A DNA stretch of 64,000 bases from CG1-02-35-72 sp045046885 (GTDB lineage: Bacteria; Bacteroidota; Bacteroidia; Flavobacteriales; Flavobacteriaceae), in NCBI GenBank assembly GCA_045046885.1, contig JASFYX010000039.1:1-64000 (forward strand). Reading direction: 5' to 3'. Shown one piece after another: positions 34,133 to 42,419 of this stretch. Below the pieces are notes generated by a model. The model saw only the letters and a list, made by a program, of their open reading frames with translations, made no database searches and had not been told where the DNA came from. Position numbers and translations under genes: made by a program. How positions within the stretch are numbered: the stretch's first letter is position 1; every line of letters begins with the position of its first letter.

Positions 34133-34306
34133 TCTGATATAACTTATGACATAATTTAAATGCGACCAAATTAAGTTTTAAATCGCGTTTTGACAAATTA
34201 AACACATTTTTGAGTAAGTAGATATTTTTATGTAGAATCCCCTCTTAAATAGGTTATTTGTCTATTTTAGTATTTTTATAAATTAAAAAATTGTCATTTT
34301 GCATTT

Positions 34307-35362
34307 ATGATGGTTAAAGATTTTCTTCTTAAAATAAAGTTTGTTCCACTACATATTGTTTTTTGGATTCTTGTATGGTTGTTCTACACTTATTTTTTCG
34401 GATTTAATTCAGAAAATAAAAACTATATCTATTGGTTTTCGAGCATTTTAATTCCGGTTACAATATTTGCGTCCTATACAACTGTTTATTATTTGATTCC
34501 TAAATATCTATTGGTCAAAAAACACAGCTTATTTATACTCTATAGCCTTTATGTTTTTATAGGTGCCGCTTATATTATAAGTCTTTCTATGTTTTTTGGA
34601 TTTGTTTATATGTCTGAATTAAATTTTTTGGATATGCCACCACTCAGTAAAAGCATGCCTTTCATTCTGATGAGTGTTTATGTTGTTGTAACAATTGCTT
34701 CAGCTTTTAAATTATTACAACACAGTTATATCACTTTAAAAAAACACAAAACTTTAGAAAATAAATTCTTACAAACACAACTGGTTTTAAAAGAAGAAGA
34801 ATTGAAGTTTTTAAAGATGCAAATCCATCCGCATTTTTTGTTTAACACCTTAAATACGCTTTACGGATTTGCCTTAAAAAAAGCCGATGAAACCCCAGAA
34901 ATGATTTTAAAACTGTCTAATTTATTAGACTACATTTTATATCAAATAAATAAACCCTTTGTATCTTTAAAGGACGAGATTGGTCATATTGAAGACTACA
35001 TAGCCTTAGAAAAAATGCGCTTTCACAATTCACTTAAAATTGAAATTAATAGTCAGAATGCCAATGGCAATTTAAAAATTGCACCAATGCTGTTGTTGCC
35101 ATTTGTTGAAAACAGTTTTAAACACGGTGCTATTATTGAGGGCAATTTAAAGATTGATATTGTGATTAAATCTGATAAAAGTAATATTGAGTTTACTATT
35201 TCTAACACATGTAATTCCGATAATCCGATGACGGAAGGTATCGGACTTAAAAATATAAAGAAACGTTTAGAAATGTTATATTCAAATCGTTATACCTTGA
35301 TTATAGATAATTCAGCCGATTATTTTAAAGTCGTCTTAAAATTGCAAACACATGAAAATTAA
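34307..35362 (+). CDS. LytS-type sensor histidine kinase
   Basis: The 351-aa product has four transmembrane segments in its first about 140 residues, then a coiled linker and a His_kinase domain. The motif LKMQIHPHFLFNTLNTLYG gives the phospho-acceptor His176, and MLLLPFVENSFKHGA plus GIGLKNIKKRLE are the ATP-binding N and G boxes. There is no extracytoplasmic sensor domain, so the stimulus is likely sensed in the membrane. It overlaps the LytTR regulator gene by 11 bp. An ATG at 34310 is an equally possible start. Confidence 0.9.
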   Translation: MMVKDFLLKIKFVPLHIVFWILVWLFYTYFFGFNSENKNYIYWFSSILIPVTIFASYTTVYYLIPKYLLVKKHSLFILYSLYVFIGAAYIISLSMFFGFVYMSELNFLDMPPLSKSMPFILMSVYVVVTIASAFKLLQHSYITLKKHKTLENKFLQTQLVLKEEELKFLKMQIHPHFLFNTLNTLYGFALKKADETPEMILKLSNLLDYILYQINKPFVSLKDEIGHIEDYIALEKMRFHNSLKIEINSQNANGNLKIAPMLLLPFVENSFKHGAIIEGNLKIDIVIKSDKSNIEFTISNTCNSDNPMTEGIGLKNIKKRLEMLYSNRYTLIIDNSADYFKVVLKLQTHEN

Positions 35363-36062
35363 CTGTCTTATTGTAGATGACGAGCCTGTTGCGCGTGAAA
35401 TATTAGAATCTTACACCGCTAAAATTCCGCAACTTAATTTGGTAAAAAGTTGTCAAAATGCTGCCGAAGCACTTGATTTACTCAACACTAAAAATATAGA
35501 CTTGCTCCTACTAGATATTAATATGCCCAATATTTCGGGATTACAACTGGCAAAAGCTACAAGTAGCAAAACAGCCGTCATTTTCACGACGGCTTATCGA
35601 GAATATGCCATTGACGGATTTGATTTGCAGGCTGTTGATTATTTATTAAAACCCATCTCTTTCGACAGGTTTTTAAAAGCCATTAACAAATATTTTGAGT
35701 TGAGTCATAAAAATACAATATCAAATGACAATTCAAATGATTTATCAAAAAACGATTTTATATTTATCCGATCAGACAGAAAAATGGTAAAACTAAATTT
35801 TGACACCATTTTATATATTGAAAGCTTAAGCGATTATGTCAAAATATTCACAAAAGATTCTATGTTCATCACAAGAGAAACCATCACCAATATTGAATCT
35901 AAATTACCTCATGAAAAGTTTTTAAGAATACATCGCTCCTATTTGGTTGCTCTTGATAAAATCAATTCCTACACTAAAGAACATCTCGAAATTAATGACA
36001 AAGCTTTGCCTTTAAGCAGAACATACAAGACTTCAGTTTTAAGTATTTTAGATAATATTTAA
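35352..36062 (+). CDS. LytTR-type response regulator
   Basis: The 236-aa product joins a receiver domain (acidic pocket Asp9-Asp10, phosphorylation site Asp55 in LLLLDINMPN) to a LytTR DNA-binding domain (about residues 135-236, with FLRIHRSYLVALDKINSY). It is cotranscribed with its LytS-like kinase. The downstream secreted Spy-like gene at 36162 is in the same direction and could be a target, though this is inference from position only. Confidence 0.92.
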   Translation: MKINCLIVDDEPVAREILESYTAKIPQLNLVKSCQNAAEALDLLNTKNIDLLLLDINMPNISGLQLAKATSSKTAVIFTTAYREYAIDGFDLQAVDYLLKPISFDRFLKAINKYFELSHKNTISNDNSNDLSKNDFIFIRSDRKMVKLNFDTILYIESLSDYVKIFTKDSMFITRETITNIESKLPHEKFLRIHRSYLVALDKINSYTKEHLEINDKALPLSRTYKTSVLSILDNI

Positions 36063-36161
36063 GTACCCTTACTAAGTTGATGTTAAACTTCTGTTAAGGA
36101 CTAAACTATTTAATTTGAATAGGGTCTTAATCATTAATTTTACAATCCTAAATTTAATTTC

Positions 36162-36761
36162 ATGAAAAAAATAGTTCTTCTCGCCTTTCTTCTCTTAACA
36201 CAAGTCGGTATTTTTTCTCAAATGCGTGGCGGTGGTATGAACAGACAAGGTTATAAACAAAAAAGACAAGCCCAACCTTCAGAATCATCTAAATTTAACA
36301 TCAATAATATGACGCAATTTTATTTTTATGATTCTTCAGTAGTTTTAAAAATCTTAAAAATCAAAAAAGAAGCGCTACGAATTGAGATTATATCTGAAAT
36401 AGAAATTTATAATAATAAATTAATAGAGCTCAGAGCTTTTAATAAAGATACTTTTATAGCGGCTAAATCCTATTTAAAAAGTAAAAAAGAGGATTTTAAA
36501 CTTACAGGAAATTCCTCTATTATGCCTTCAGCAAGAAAAAAATTAAAAGAAATGTTGGCACCTATTCGCAAAAAGGTAATCTTACAAAAGAAAAAATTAA
36601 ATGAAGCTCTTCTTAAAAAACTCACCCCGAAACAATATTCAAAATGGCTCAAATATCAAGAGAGAAAATCTAAAAGCTCTAGCAAAAAAAATAAGAATCA
36701 GTCGAATATGAAATCACAAAAAAATGGTCAAAATCAAGGCTATAATAGACGTAATTTTTAA
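36162..36761 (+). CDS. Secreted Spy/CpxP-like protein
   Basis: The 199-aa product has a clear signal peptide (MKKIVLLAFLLLTQVGIFSQ) and a long, basic, helical body ending in a Lys/Ser/Asn/Gln-rich tail. The segment KLTPKQYSKWLKYQE is an LTxxQ-like motif typical of Spy/CpxP periplasmic chaperones and stress sensors. Its C-terminal tail is unusually polar and may be disordered. The gene starts 99 bp after a LytTR regulator. Function by analogy only: periplasmic folding or envelope stress sensing. Confidence 0.65.
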   Translation: MKKIVLLAFLLLTQVGIFSQMRGGGMNRQGYKQKRQAQPSESSKFNINNMTQFYFYDSSVVLKILKIKKEALRIEIISEIEIYNNKLIELRAFNKDTFIAAKSYLKSKKEDFKLTGNSSIMPSARKKLKEMLAPIRKKVILQKKKLNEALLKKLTPKQYSKWLKYQERKSKSSSKKNKNQSNMKSQKNGQNQGYNRRNF

Positions 36762-36780
36762 CGAACAATAATTACTTAAT

Positions 36781-38211
36781 TTATTTAGAGGGTATCGGTG
36801 GTGGCCCATCGGGTAACATAGCTTTATAAACATTATTGCCTTTACGCTGTTTAAATTCGGTTTTCATTTTTTTAAGCAAATTGGGGTTTGTAAATAAATC
36901 GTAAGCTGTTAAAGACAAAGCTTTAGCGGCATAGGGCACACTTTTATGACCAATACTCACTCCACCACATGCTACAACTGCCCAAGAATGCCAGGGGGTT
37001 CCTTGTGGCGCTGTGGTAACCGATAAATTAATTTGAGGGACTATCCAACTAATATCTCCCACATCTGTTGAAGCGCGAGGTGAATAAGGTTCTGTAGGTA
37101 ACAAAGGTTTTATAGAAGCATCCATACCTGTTAGTGCTTTACCCAATGTTTTCTGTACGGCTTTGCCAAAAGCGGTTTCTTCTGCCGTATAAGTTATAGA
37201 ACCTAATAATTCTAAATTATTTTCAAGCACCTGTGCTCCAGCCCTGTTGACCAACATATTGTACATACCCGAAATTAATTCTATTTTATAGGTAGTACTC
37301 GTCATAAGAGCCGCTCCTTGAGCCATTTTTTTTACCTTTTCGTAAACTAAATCAACACCCGCTTTATCGTTGGCACGGACACGTGTCCATATTACCGCAT
37401 AATCGGGGACAACATTCACCACACTACCTGCATTTTCCATTAAATAATGAATACGTACATCAGGTTTAACGTGTTCGCGTTGATAATTGATGGCAGTTGT
37501 GTACAATTCCATCGCATCAACAGCACTAGCACCGTCCCAAGGATCAAGTGCCGCATGGGCTGTTTTACCGTAAAATCGAACTCTAAAATCTATAAGTGCT
37601 AAAGAGCTTTTAGTACTGGCAATGATATTGGTGCCTGGATGCCAGGTTAAACTCGCATCTAAATCGTTAAACAGACCTGCACGTGCCATATAAATTTTGC
37701 CACCAATAGTCTCTTCGGCTGGGGTGCCATAAAAACGAATAGTGCCTTTTATTTTACCTTTTTGAATCATTTCTTTAACGGCTAAAGCCGCTCCTAAACT
37801 GCCTGCACCAAACATATTATGCCCGCAACCGTGCCCTGGTTTACCTGAGTTTAAAGCTTCTTTTGATGTTGTCTTTTTTTGTGATAAGCCCGGTAAGGCG
37901 TCAAATTCTCCTAAAATACCGATGATGGGTTTTCCAGAGCCGTAACTGGCTATAAAAGCCGTGGGCATACCAGCTATACCTCTTTCTACTTTAAAACCTT
38001 GCGCTTCGGCGTAATCGGCTAAGAGTTTAGATGATTTAGTTTCGGCTAAAGCCGTTTCGGCATAGCCCCAAATTTTATCGCTCAGAGCAATGAGTTCATC
38101 TGAATGACTATCAACAGTTGCGATAATTTGCTTTTTAGTTTTATTCAATTTTTGGGCACTTAAGCCTAAAATAAATAAGCAAAGGATGGGTACTAAAATC
38201 TTAGTTTTCAT
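36781..38211 (-). CDS. M20-family amidohydrolase (AbgB-like), secreted
   Basis: The mature protein follows a signal peptide (MKTKILVPILCLFILGLSAQ). The M20 di-metal motifs are GHGCGHNMFGAGSLGAAL and EETIGGKIYMARAG, with ASTDVGDISWIVP nearer the C-terminus. It resembles p-aminobenzoyl-glutamate hydrolase subunit B, which cleaves N-acyl amino acids. The start at 38211 gives a clean signal peptide; 38220 is also possible. Its first bases overlap the nucleotidyltransferase gene, so it is translated from the same mRNA as the molybdenum hydroxylase genes. Role in that pathway unproven. Confidence 0.85.
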   Translation of the reverse strand: MKTKILVPILCLFILGLSAQKLNKTKKQIIATVDSHSDELIALSDKIWGYAETALAETKSSKLLADYAEAQGFKVERGIAGMPTAFIASYGSGKPIIGILGEFDALPGLSQKKTTSKEALNSGKPGHGCGHNMFGAGSLGAALAVKEMIQKGKIKGTIRFYGTPAEETIGGKIYMARAGLFNDLDASLTWHPGTNIIASTKSSLALIDFRVRFYGKTAHAALDPWDGASAVDAMELYTTAINYQREHVKPDVRIHYLMENAGSVVNVVPDYAVIWTRVRANDKAGVDLVYEKVKKMAQGAALMTSTTYKIELISGMYNMLVNRAGAQVLENNLELLGSITYTAEETAFGKAVQKTLGKALTGMDASIKPLLPTEPYSPRASTDVGDISWIVPQINLSVTTAPQGTPWHSWAVVACGGVSIGHKSVPYAAKALSLTAYDLFTNPNLLKKMKTEFKQRKGNNVYKAMLPDGPPPIPSK

Positions 38212-38854
38212 GGCGTTCATATTTTTGAGATAAAGGTATATCATCTAAATAATTTTTCCAATCTTTTGGACTGTTTAAATTCATATTAACCTGCTTATCT
38301 CTACAAATTACTTTGTCAACATCTTTTTCGGGTACATTTGAAATGAGTAAATCCAGTCGGCTTGTATTAAGACATTCTAATAAATGTACCACAAATTGTG
38401 CATTTATTTTTATAGGATGACCACTTTTATTTTGATAGATAGGTTTAACAATTAAACCTTTTGTATTGATGAGTTTTGTCAATTCAAAAGCTTGCAATAC
38501 AGGCACGTCTATCGGGCAAATAAGGACGTCGTTTATTTTATCTATTGCTTTTAAAACATTTTTAAGCGTAGTAAAAGCTCCTAATTGTGGATTGGTGTTT
38601 TGAATGACTTTCAATTGCAAACCGTCATAATTAATGTAATTGTTTAAAGCCAAACGCAATTCAGGAATGGCTTTGTAATACACATCAGCATCAAACCCCA
38701 AGCCTATAAAAACTTTAGTAATACCTCCAGATTTTAGACGTTTTAAATGCTCTTGAATCCAATAACACTCTTTATAAAGTAATAAGCCTTTGGGTTGTCC
38801 CATACGTTCTGACTTCCCTCCTGCTAAAATAATGGCTATACAATTTTGTAGCAT
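38201..38854 (-). CDS. MobA/MocA-like molybdenum cofactor nucleotidyltransferase
   Basis: The 217-aa product begins IAIILAGGKSERMGQPKGLL, the nucleotide-binding signature of NTP_transf_3 enzymes, and has PIDVPVLQ around residue 108 where the metal-binding aspartate is expected. Because it lies directly after genes for a xanthine-dehydrogenase-type enzyme, the likely reaction is attaching CMP (or GMP) to molybdopterin for that enzyme. MocA-type CTP specificity is an inference from context. It is 3 bp after the large subunit gene. Confidence 0.85.
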   Translation of the reverse strand: MLQNCIAIILAGGKSERMGQPKGLLLYKECYWIQEHLKRLKSGGITKVFIGLGFDADVYYKAIPELRLALNNYINYDGLQLKVIQNTNPQLGAFTTLKNVLKAIDKINDVLICPIDVPVLQAFELTKLINTKGLIVKPIYQNKSGHPIKINAQFVVHLLECLNTSRLDLLISNVPEKDVDKVICRDKQVNMNLNSPKDWKNYLDDIPLSQKYERHEN

Positions 38855-38857
38855 CTT

Positions 38858-41047
38858 TTAAACCAAGTCAAAATCCGATAAAGGCAAGCTACGGTAACGT
38901 TTTCCTGTGGCATCAAAAATAGCATTGATAAGCGCTGGCGCAATTACAGGTACTCCAGGTTCACCAACACCTGTTGCCGGATTGTTATTCTGAACAATTT
39001 CTACATCAATTTCGGGTAACTCTGGCATACGTAGCATTTTATAATCGTCGTAATTACTTTGTTCAATAGCGCCATTTTTAGCTGTTATTTTACCGTAAAA
39101 ACTCAATGATAATCCAAATACAGCCGCCCCTTCGAATTGCGATTTAACCGAATCTGTATTCACTGCCAATCCACAATCTAGCGCCGTATGAATATAATGA
39201 ACCCTTAATTTATTATCTATAACCGAAACTTCTATTACAGAAGCTGTGTATGTATAAAAACTGTAATGCACCGCCAATCCCATTCCGTAACCTTTAGGTA
39301 ATTTTTTACCCCAACCCGCGTTTTTAGCAGCAATTTTAAGTACATTTTTAAGCCTTTTGGTATCTAGTTTAAAAGGTGCATTAGACGGAATAATTCGGCC
39401 TTTACCTATCATATCCAATCGGAATTGCAAAGCATCCTTTTTAGCCGTTGCTGCCAACTCATCTGCAAAAACATTACTGGCAAAAGCATGGTAAATATTG
39501 GCAACCGAACGGTACCAACCGATGCGCACATGCGCTGCGGCTTTTCCGTTTTCGGCTCGGAAGTTTTTAAGAGCGTATGGGGAATTGATAAGTCCCATGT
39601 CAAATTCAAAACTCGCGCCGTAATCTTTGCCTTTTACAAAGGTAGAAGCGATACTTGGAAAAGTTGAGCGGTGCAACCAACCCGATACTTTTCCTTTACT
39701 GATGCTTCCCTTTAGGTATTGCGCACTAACAGCGTGATAATAGCTATGTTTAATATCATCTTCACGTGTCCAAACTACTTGTGTGGGTTTGCCTATTTCT
39801 TTTGAGATTAAAGCCGCTTCTACAACAAAATCGGGTTTGGATTTTCTACCAAATCCACCTCCTAAAAAGGTGACATTTACATTTACATTTTCTTCTTTAA
39901 TTCCTAGATTGACGGCGACTTCTGTCCGTGTGGTTTGTGGTGCTTGTACAGGTGCATAAACTTCACATTTACCTTCCTTATAATGGGCTGTGGCATTGGG
40001 TACTTCCATAGGGGCATGTACCAAATGAGGGAGTTGATAAGTGGCCTCAATAACTTTATCCGCTTCAGCGAATGCATCAGAAACACTGCCTTTATTTAAC
40101 ATAACAACAGCGTCGTTTTGCGAATGTTTTGTCAGCATTTTCATATAAGCCTCACTGTTATAGGACTTATTTTTACCGTAATTCCATTTAATTTCTAAAA
40201 GCGATTTTCCACGAATAGCCGCCCAAGTATTGGTAGCAATTACCACTACACCACCCAAGGAACCAAAAGGCCTGTTAATCTTAGGGATTTCTATCACTTT
40301 TAAGACACCAGGGACAGCCATAGTAGTTTCGGCATCAAAACTTTTTACGGTTCCAAAGGTTACAGGGCAACGTTCTATAGCCGCAAAAACCATATTTGGT
40401 AATCTTACATCTATACCGTATTTGGCTTTACCTTGAACAAAATCTGAAACATCTACACTGGGCAATCCTTTACCGATGTATTTAAAATCTTTAGAATCTT
40501 TTAATGGTGCGTCCTTAGGCACGTCTAATAATGCGGCTTTAGCCACCAAATCGCCATAAGCCAGTTTTTTTCCGCTTGACGGATGTAAAACAAAATGATT
40601 CTCGGCGCGACAAGAAGCTTCAGTAACTTTCCACGTTTTGGCCGCTGCCGTGATAAGCATAGCACGTGCTACAGCGCCCATTTGACGCATAGGATCTATA
40701 AACGTCCGTACACTGCGAGAGCCATCAGTATTTTGATTACCATATTTGGCATCACCCGTAGCTTGTTTAACACTAACACGATTCCAATCGGCTTCCATTT
40801 CATCAGCAATTATAGAAGTGATGGATGTGCGAACGCCTTGCCCCATTTCTGAACGTGCAGCGATTAAAATGAGGTCGCCATTATCTTTAAGCTGTATAAA
40901 CAAATTGGGATTGAATTCCTTAGCGTCTGTTAAAATATTTTTAGCTAAAGCTTTTGTGGGTTGACTGCAAGCCAACACCAATCCGCCCGAAGCGAGTCCC
41001 AGCCCTTTTAAAAAACTGCGTCGGCTTATATTTCTTATATCAGTCAT
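38858..41047 (-). CDS. Molybdenum hydroxylase large subunit (IorB/xanthine dehydrogenase family)
   Basis: The 729-aa product binds the molybdenum cofactor: GGGFGRK and the catalytic glutamate in GVGEPGVP near residue 690 are present. The N-terminus has a twin-arginine motif SRRSFLKG and a hydrophobic segment ending in VLACSQ, so it is exported folded by Tat and may be lipid-anchored. This is the isoquinoline 1-oxidoreductase-type layout, with 2Fe-2S subunit as a separate protein (next gene). The substrate is unknown; N-heterocycles or aldehydes are typical. The start overlaps the small subunit gene by 8 bp. Confidence 0.92.
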   Translation of the reverse strand: MTDIRNISRRSFLKGLGLASGGLVLACSQPTKALAKNILTDAKEFNPNLFIQLKDNGDLILIAARSEMGQGVRTSITSIIADEMEADWNRVSVKQATGDAKYGNQNTDGSRSVRTFIDPMRQMGAVARAMLITAAAKTWKVTEASCRAENHFVLHPSSGKKLAYGDLVAKAALLDVPKDAPLKDSKDFKYIGKGLPSVDVSDFVQGKAKYGIDVRLPNMVFAAIERCPVTFGTVKSFDAETTMAVPGVLKVIEIPKINRPFGSLGGVVVIATNTWAAIRGKSLLEIKWNYGKNKSYNSEAYMKMLTKHSQNDAVVMLNKGSVSDAFAEADKVIEATYQLPHLVHAPMEVPNATAHYKEGKCEVYAPVQAPQTTRTEVAVNLGIKEENVNVNVTFLGGGFGRKSKPDFVVEAALISKEIGKPTQVVWTREDDIKHSYYHAVSAQYLKGSISKGKVSGWLHRSTFPSIASTFVKGKDYGASFEFDMGLINSPYALKNFRAENGKAAAHVRIGWYRSVANIYHAFASNVFADELAATAKKDALQFRLDMIGKGRIIPSNAPFKLDTKRLKNVLKIAAKNAGWGKKLPKGYGMGLAVHYSFYTYTASVIEVSVIDNKLRVHYIHTALDCGLAVNTDSVKSQFEGAAVFGLSLSFYGKITAKNGAIEQSNYDDYKMLRMPELPEIDVEIVQNNNPATGVGEPGVPVIAPALINAIFDATGKRYRSLPLSDFDLV

Positions 41048-41507
41048 GAATCGGGATTTTAGAGTTAGTCGCCGCTAATTTTATAGCTTGTTTTATACGT
41101 TTGTAGGTACCGCATCGGCAAATATTACCTGCCATAGCGTTATTTATGTCCTGGTCATTGGGATTGGGGTTCTCTTTTAAAAGCGCCGCGGCACTCATTA
41201 ATTGTCCGGGCTGACAATAGCCACACTGTGGCACGTTTAGTTCTTCCCAAGCTTTTTGTAAATTGGCAAAAGTCTCTTCTAAGGTCTCTATAGTGGTGAT
41301 ATTTTTACCGATAGCCACCAAAACAGGCACTTGGCAAGACCGAATAGGCTGACCATCCAACCAAACGGTACAAGCACCGCAAAGGCCTTTACCACAGCCG
41401 TATTTTGTACCGGTAAGTCCGACTAAATCGCGGATAGCCCATAAAAGGGGCATATCTGTGGTAGCCTCGATATCGTAATTTTTGTTATTAATAGTTAGTG
41501 TAAGCAT
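41040..41507 (-). CDS. Molybdenum hydroxylase 2Fe-2S subunit (IorA type)
   Basis: The 155-aa product carries two 2Fe-2S clusters: a ferredoxin-like one (GCGKGLCGACTVW plus a later Cys) and a four-helix one (PQCGYCQPGQ and GNICRCGTYKR). It passes electrons from the molybdenum subunit encoded next, whose start lies inside this gene's end (8-bp overlap). It has no signal peptide of its own and may be carried out by the Tat signal of its partner. First gene of the operon. Confidence 0.93.
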   Translation of the reverse strand: MLTLTINNKNYDIEATTDMPLLWAIRDLVGLTGTKYGCGKGLCGACTVWLDGQPIRSCQVPVLVAIGKNITTIETLEETFANLQKAWEELNVPQCGYCQPGQLMSAAALLKENPNPNDQDINNAMAGNICRCGTYKRIKQAIKLAATNSKIPIHD

Positions 41508-41652
41508 AAAGCTGAAATTTAAAGTAGGTAAACATAGTAAATTAATGGCAGGAATACAATTTTTTGGAATAAGGCTATGTTTATAAGACTTGTATCTTTA
41601 TAGTTGTAAAAGTCCTATAGATTTAGAAGTGTTTAGTAGTTGCAGAGACCGG

Positions 41653-41677
41653 CCCTTCGACTCTGCTCAGAGTACAA
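41653..41677. repeat. Dispersed intergenic repeat, second locus
   Basis: CCCTTCGACTCTGCTCAGAG plus TACAA is a diverged relative of the repeat at 17356-17380. Confidence 0.5.
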
Positions 41678-41779
41678 TGGAGAGGTTGGCGGTTTGTTGA
41701 AATGTCTAAATGATTATGATATTATTATGCCTCAAAGTCTGAAGACTTTTCTCAGAAAAGCAATTACCCAATAATAAAC

Positions 41780-41787
41780 TATATTTG
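41780..41787 (+). promoter_or_regulatory. -7 promoter box for the YceI-like gene
   Basis: TATATTTG, 21 nt before the ATG at 41809. Its TTG (41785-41787) is in frame with the gene and could be misread as the start codon. Confidence 0.6.
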
Positions 41788-41808
41788 TATCTATATTGTA
41801 ACGCTTCA

Positions 41809-42378
41809 ATGATACGCATAAAATTCGTTTTAATCAGTCTATTTTTCTTGACACTATGTATTGACACACAAGCGCAAAATTTTAATTTAAATAAGACACA
41901 AAGCAAGTTAATAGTTAAAGGAACGAGTAGTCTACACGACTGGTATATAGAGGCTACCGACATGAGCGGAGAAATCAATTTTGACCTAGACTCGGTATTA
42001 CATATCAAAAAATTGACTTTCGAAGTAAGGGTTGCGGGTTTAAAAGGAGATAAAAAGGGGATGCTAAAAAAAATGCGCAATACTTTACAGGCAAATAAAT
42101 TCGGAACTATTAGGTATCAGTTTAAAAAAGCAGCTAAAATAATACGCCTAAATAATAGAGAATTTAGCCTACAAACCACAGGAAATTTAACCATTGCAGG
42201 GGTAAGCAGACAAATTGCTTTAAAATTCTTTCTAACCTTTAGAGACGGTAGCGTTACTGTTGTAGGCGATAAAAAATTTAAGATGAGCGACTATAATATA
42301 AAACCGCCTAAAGCACTTTTTGGTATGCTTAAAACCGCCGATGACATAAAGGTCAACTTTTATGTGCTTTATCAATAA
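41809..42378 (+). CDS. YceI-like secreted protein, divergent
   Basis: The 189-aa product has a signal peptide (IRIKFVLISLFFLTLCIDTQAQ) and a YceI-like barrel: NKTQSKLIVKGTSSLHDWYIEA, then GNLTIAGVSRQIALKFFLTF. It is more distant from the family consensus than the protein at 7541-8128. Periplasmic lipid or quinone binding is the family role. It is 41 bp before the large lipoprotein gene in the same direction; a joint function is not evident. Confidence 0.8.
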   Translation: MIRIKFVLISLFFLTLCIDTQAQNFNLNKTQSKLIVKGTSSLHDWYIEATDMSGEINFDLDSVLHIKKLTFEVRVAGLKGDKKGMLKKMRNTLQANKFGTIRYQFKKAAKIIRLNNREFSLQTTGNLTIAGVSRQIALKFFLTFRDGSVTVVGDKKFKMSDYNIKPPKALFGMLKTADDIKVNFYVLYQ

Positions 42379-42419
42379 AAAAATTTACTTATTTTTAAGA
42401 CTTAATCAAATTCTCAATT

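Larger units (their letters stand above)
41508..41808. other. Intergenic region between molybdenum hydroxylase operon and YceI-like gene
   Basis: This 301-bp divergent gap holds no credible gene. It contains a repeat-like stretch at 41653-41677, a small hairpin AAAGTC-TGAA-GACTTT at 41734-41749 and the -7 box of the rightward gene at 41780-41787. I found no clear promoter for the leftward operon. Confidence 0.6.
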
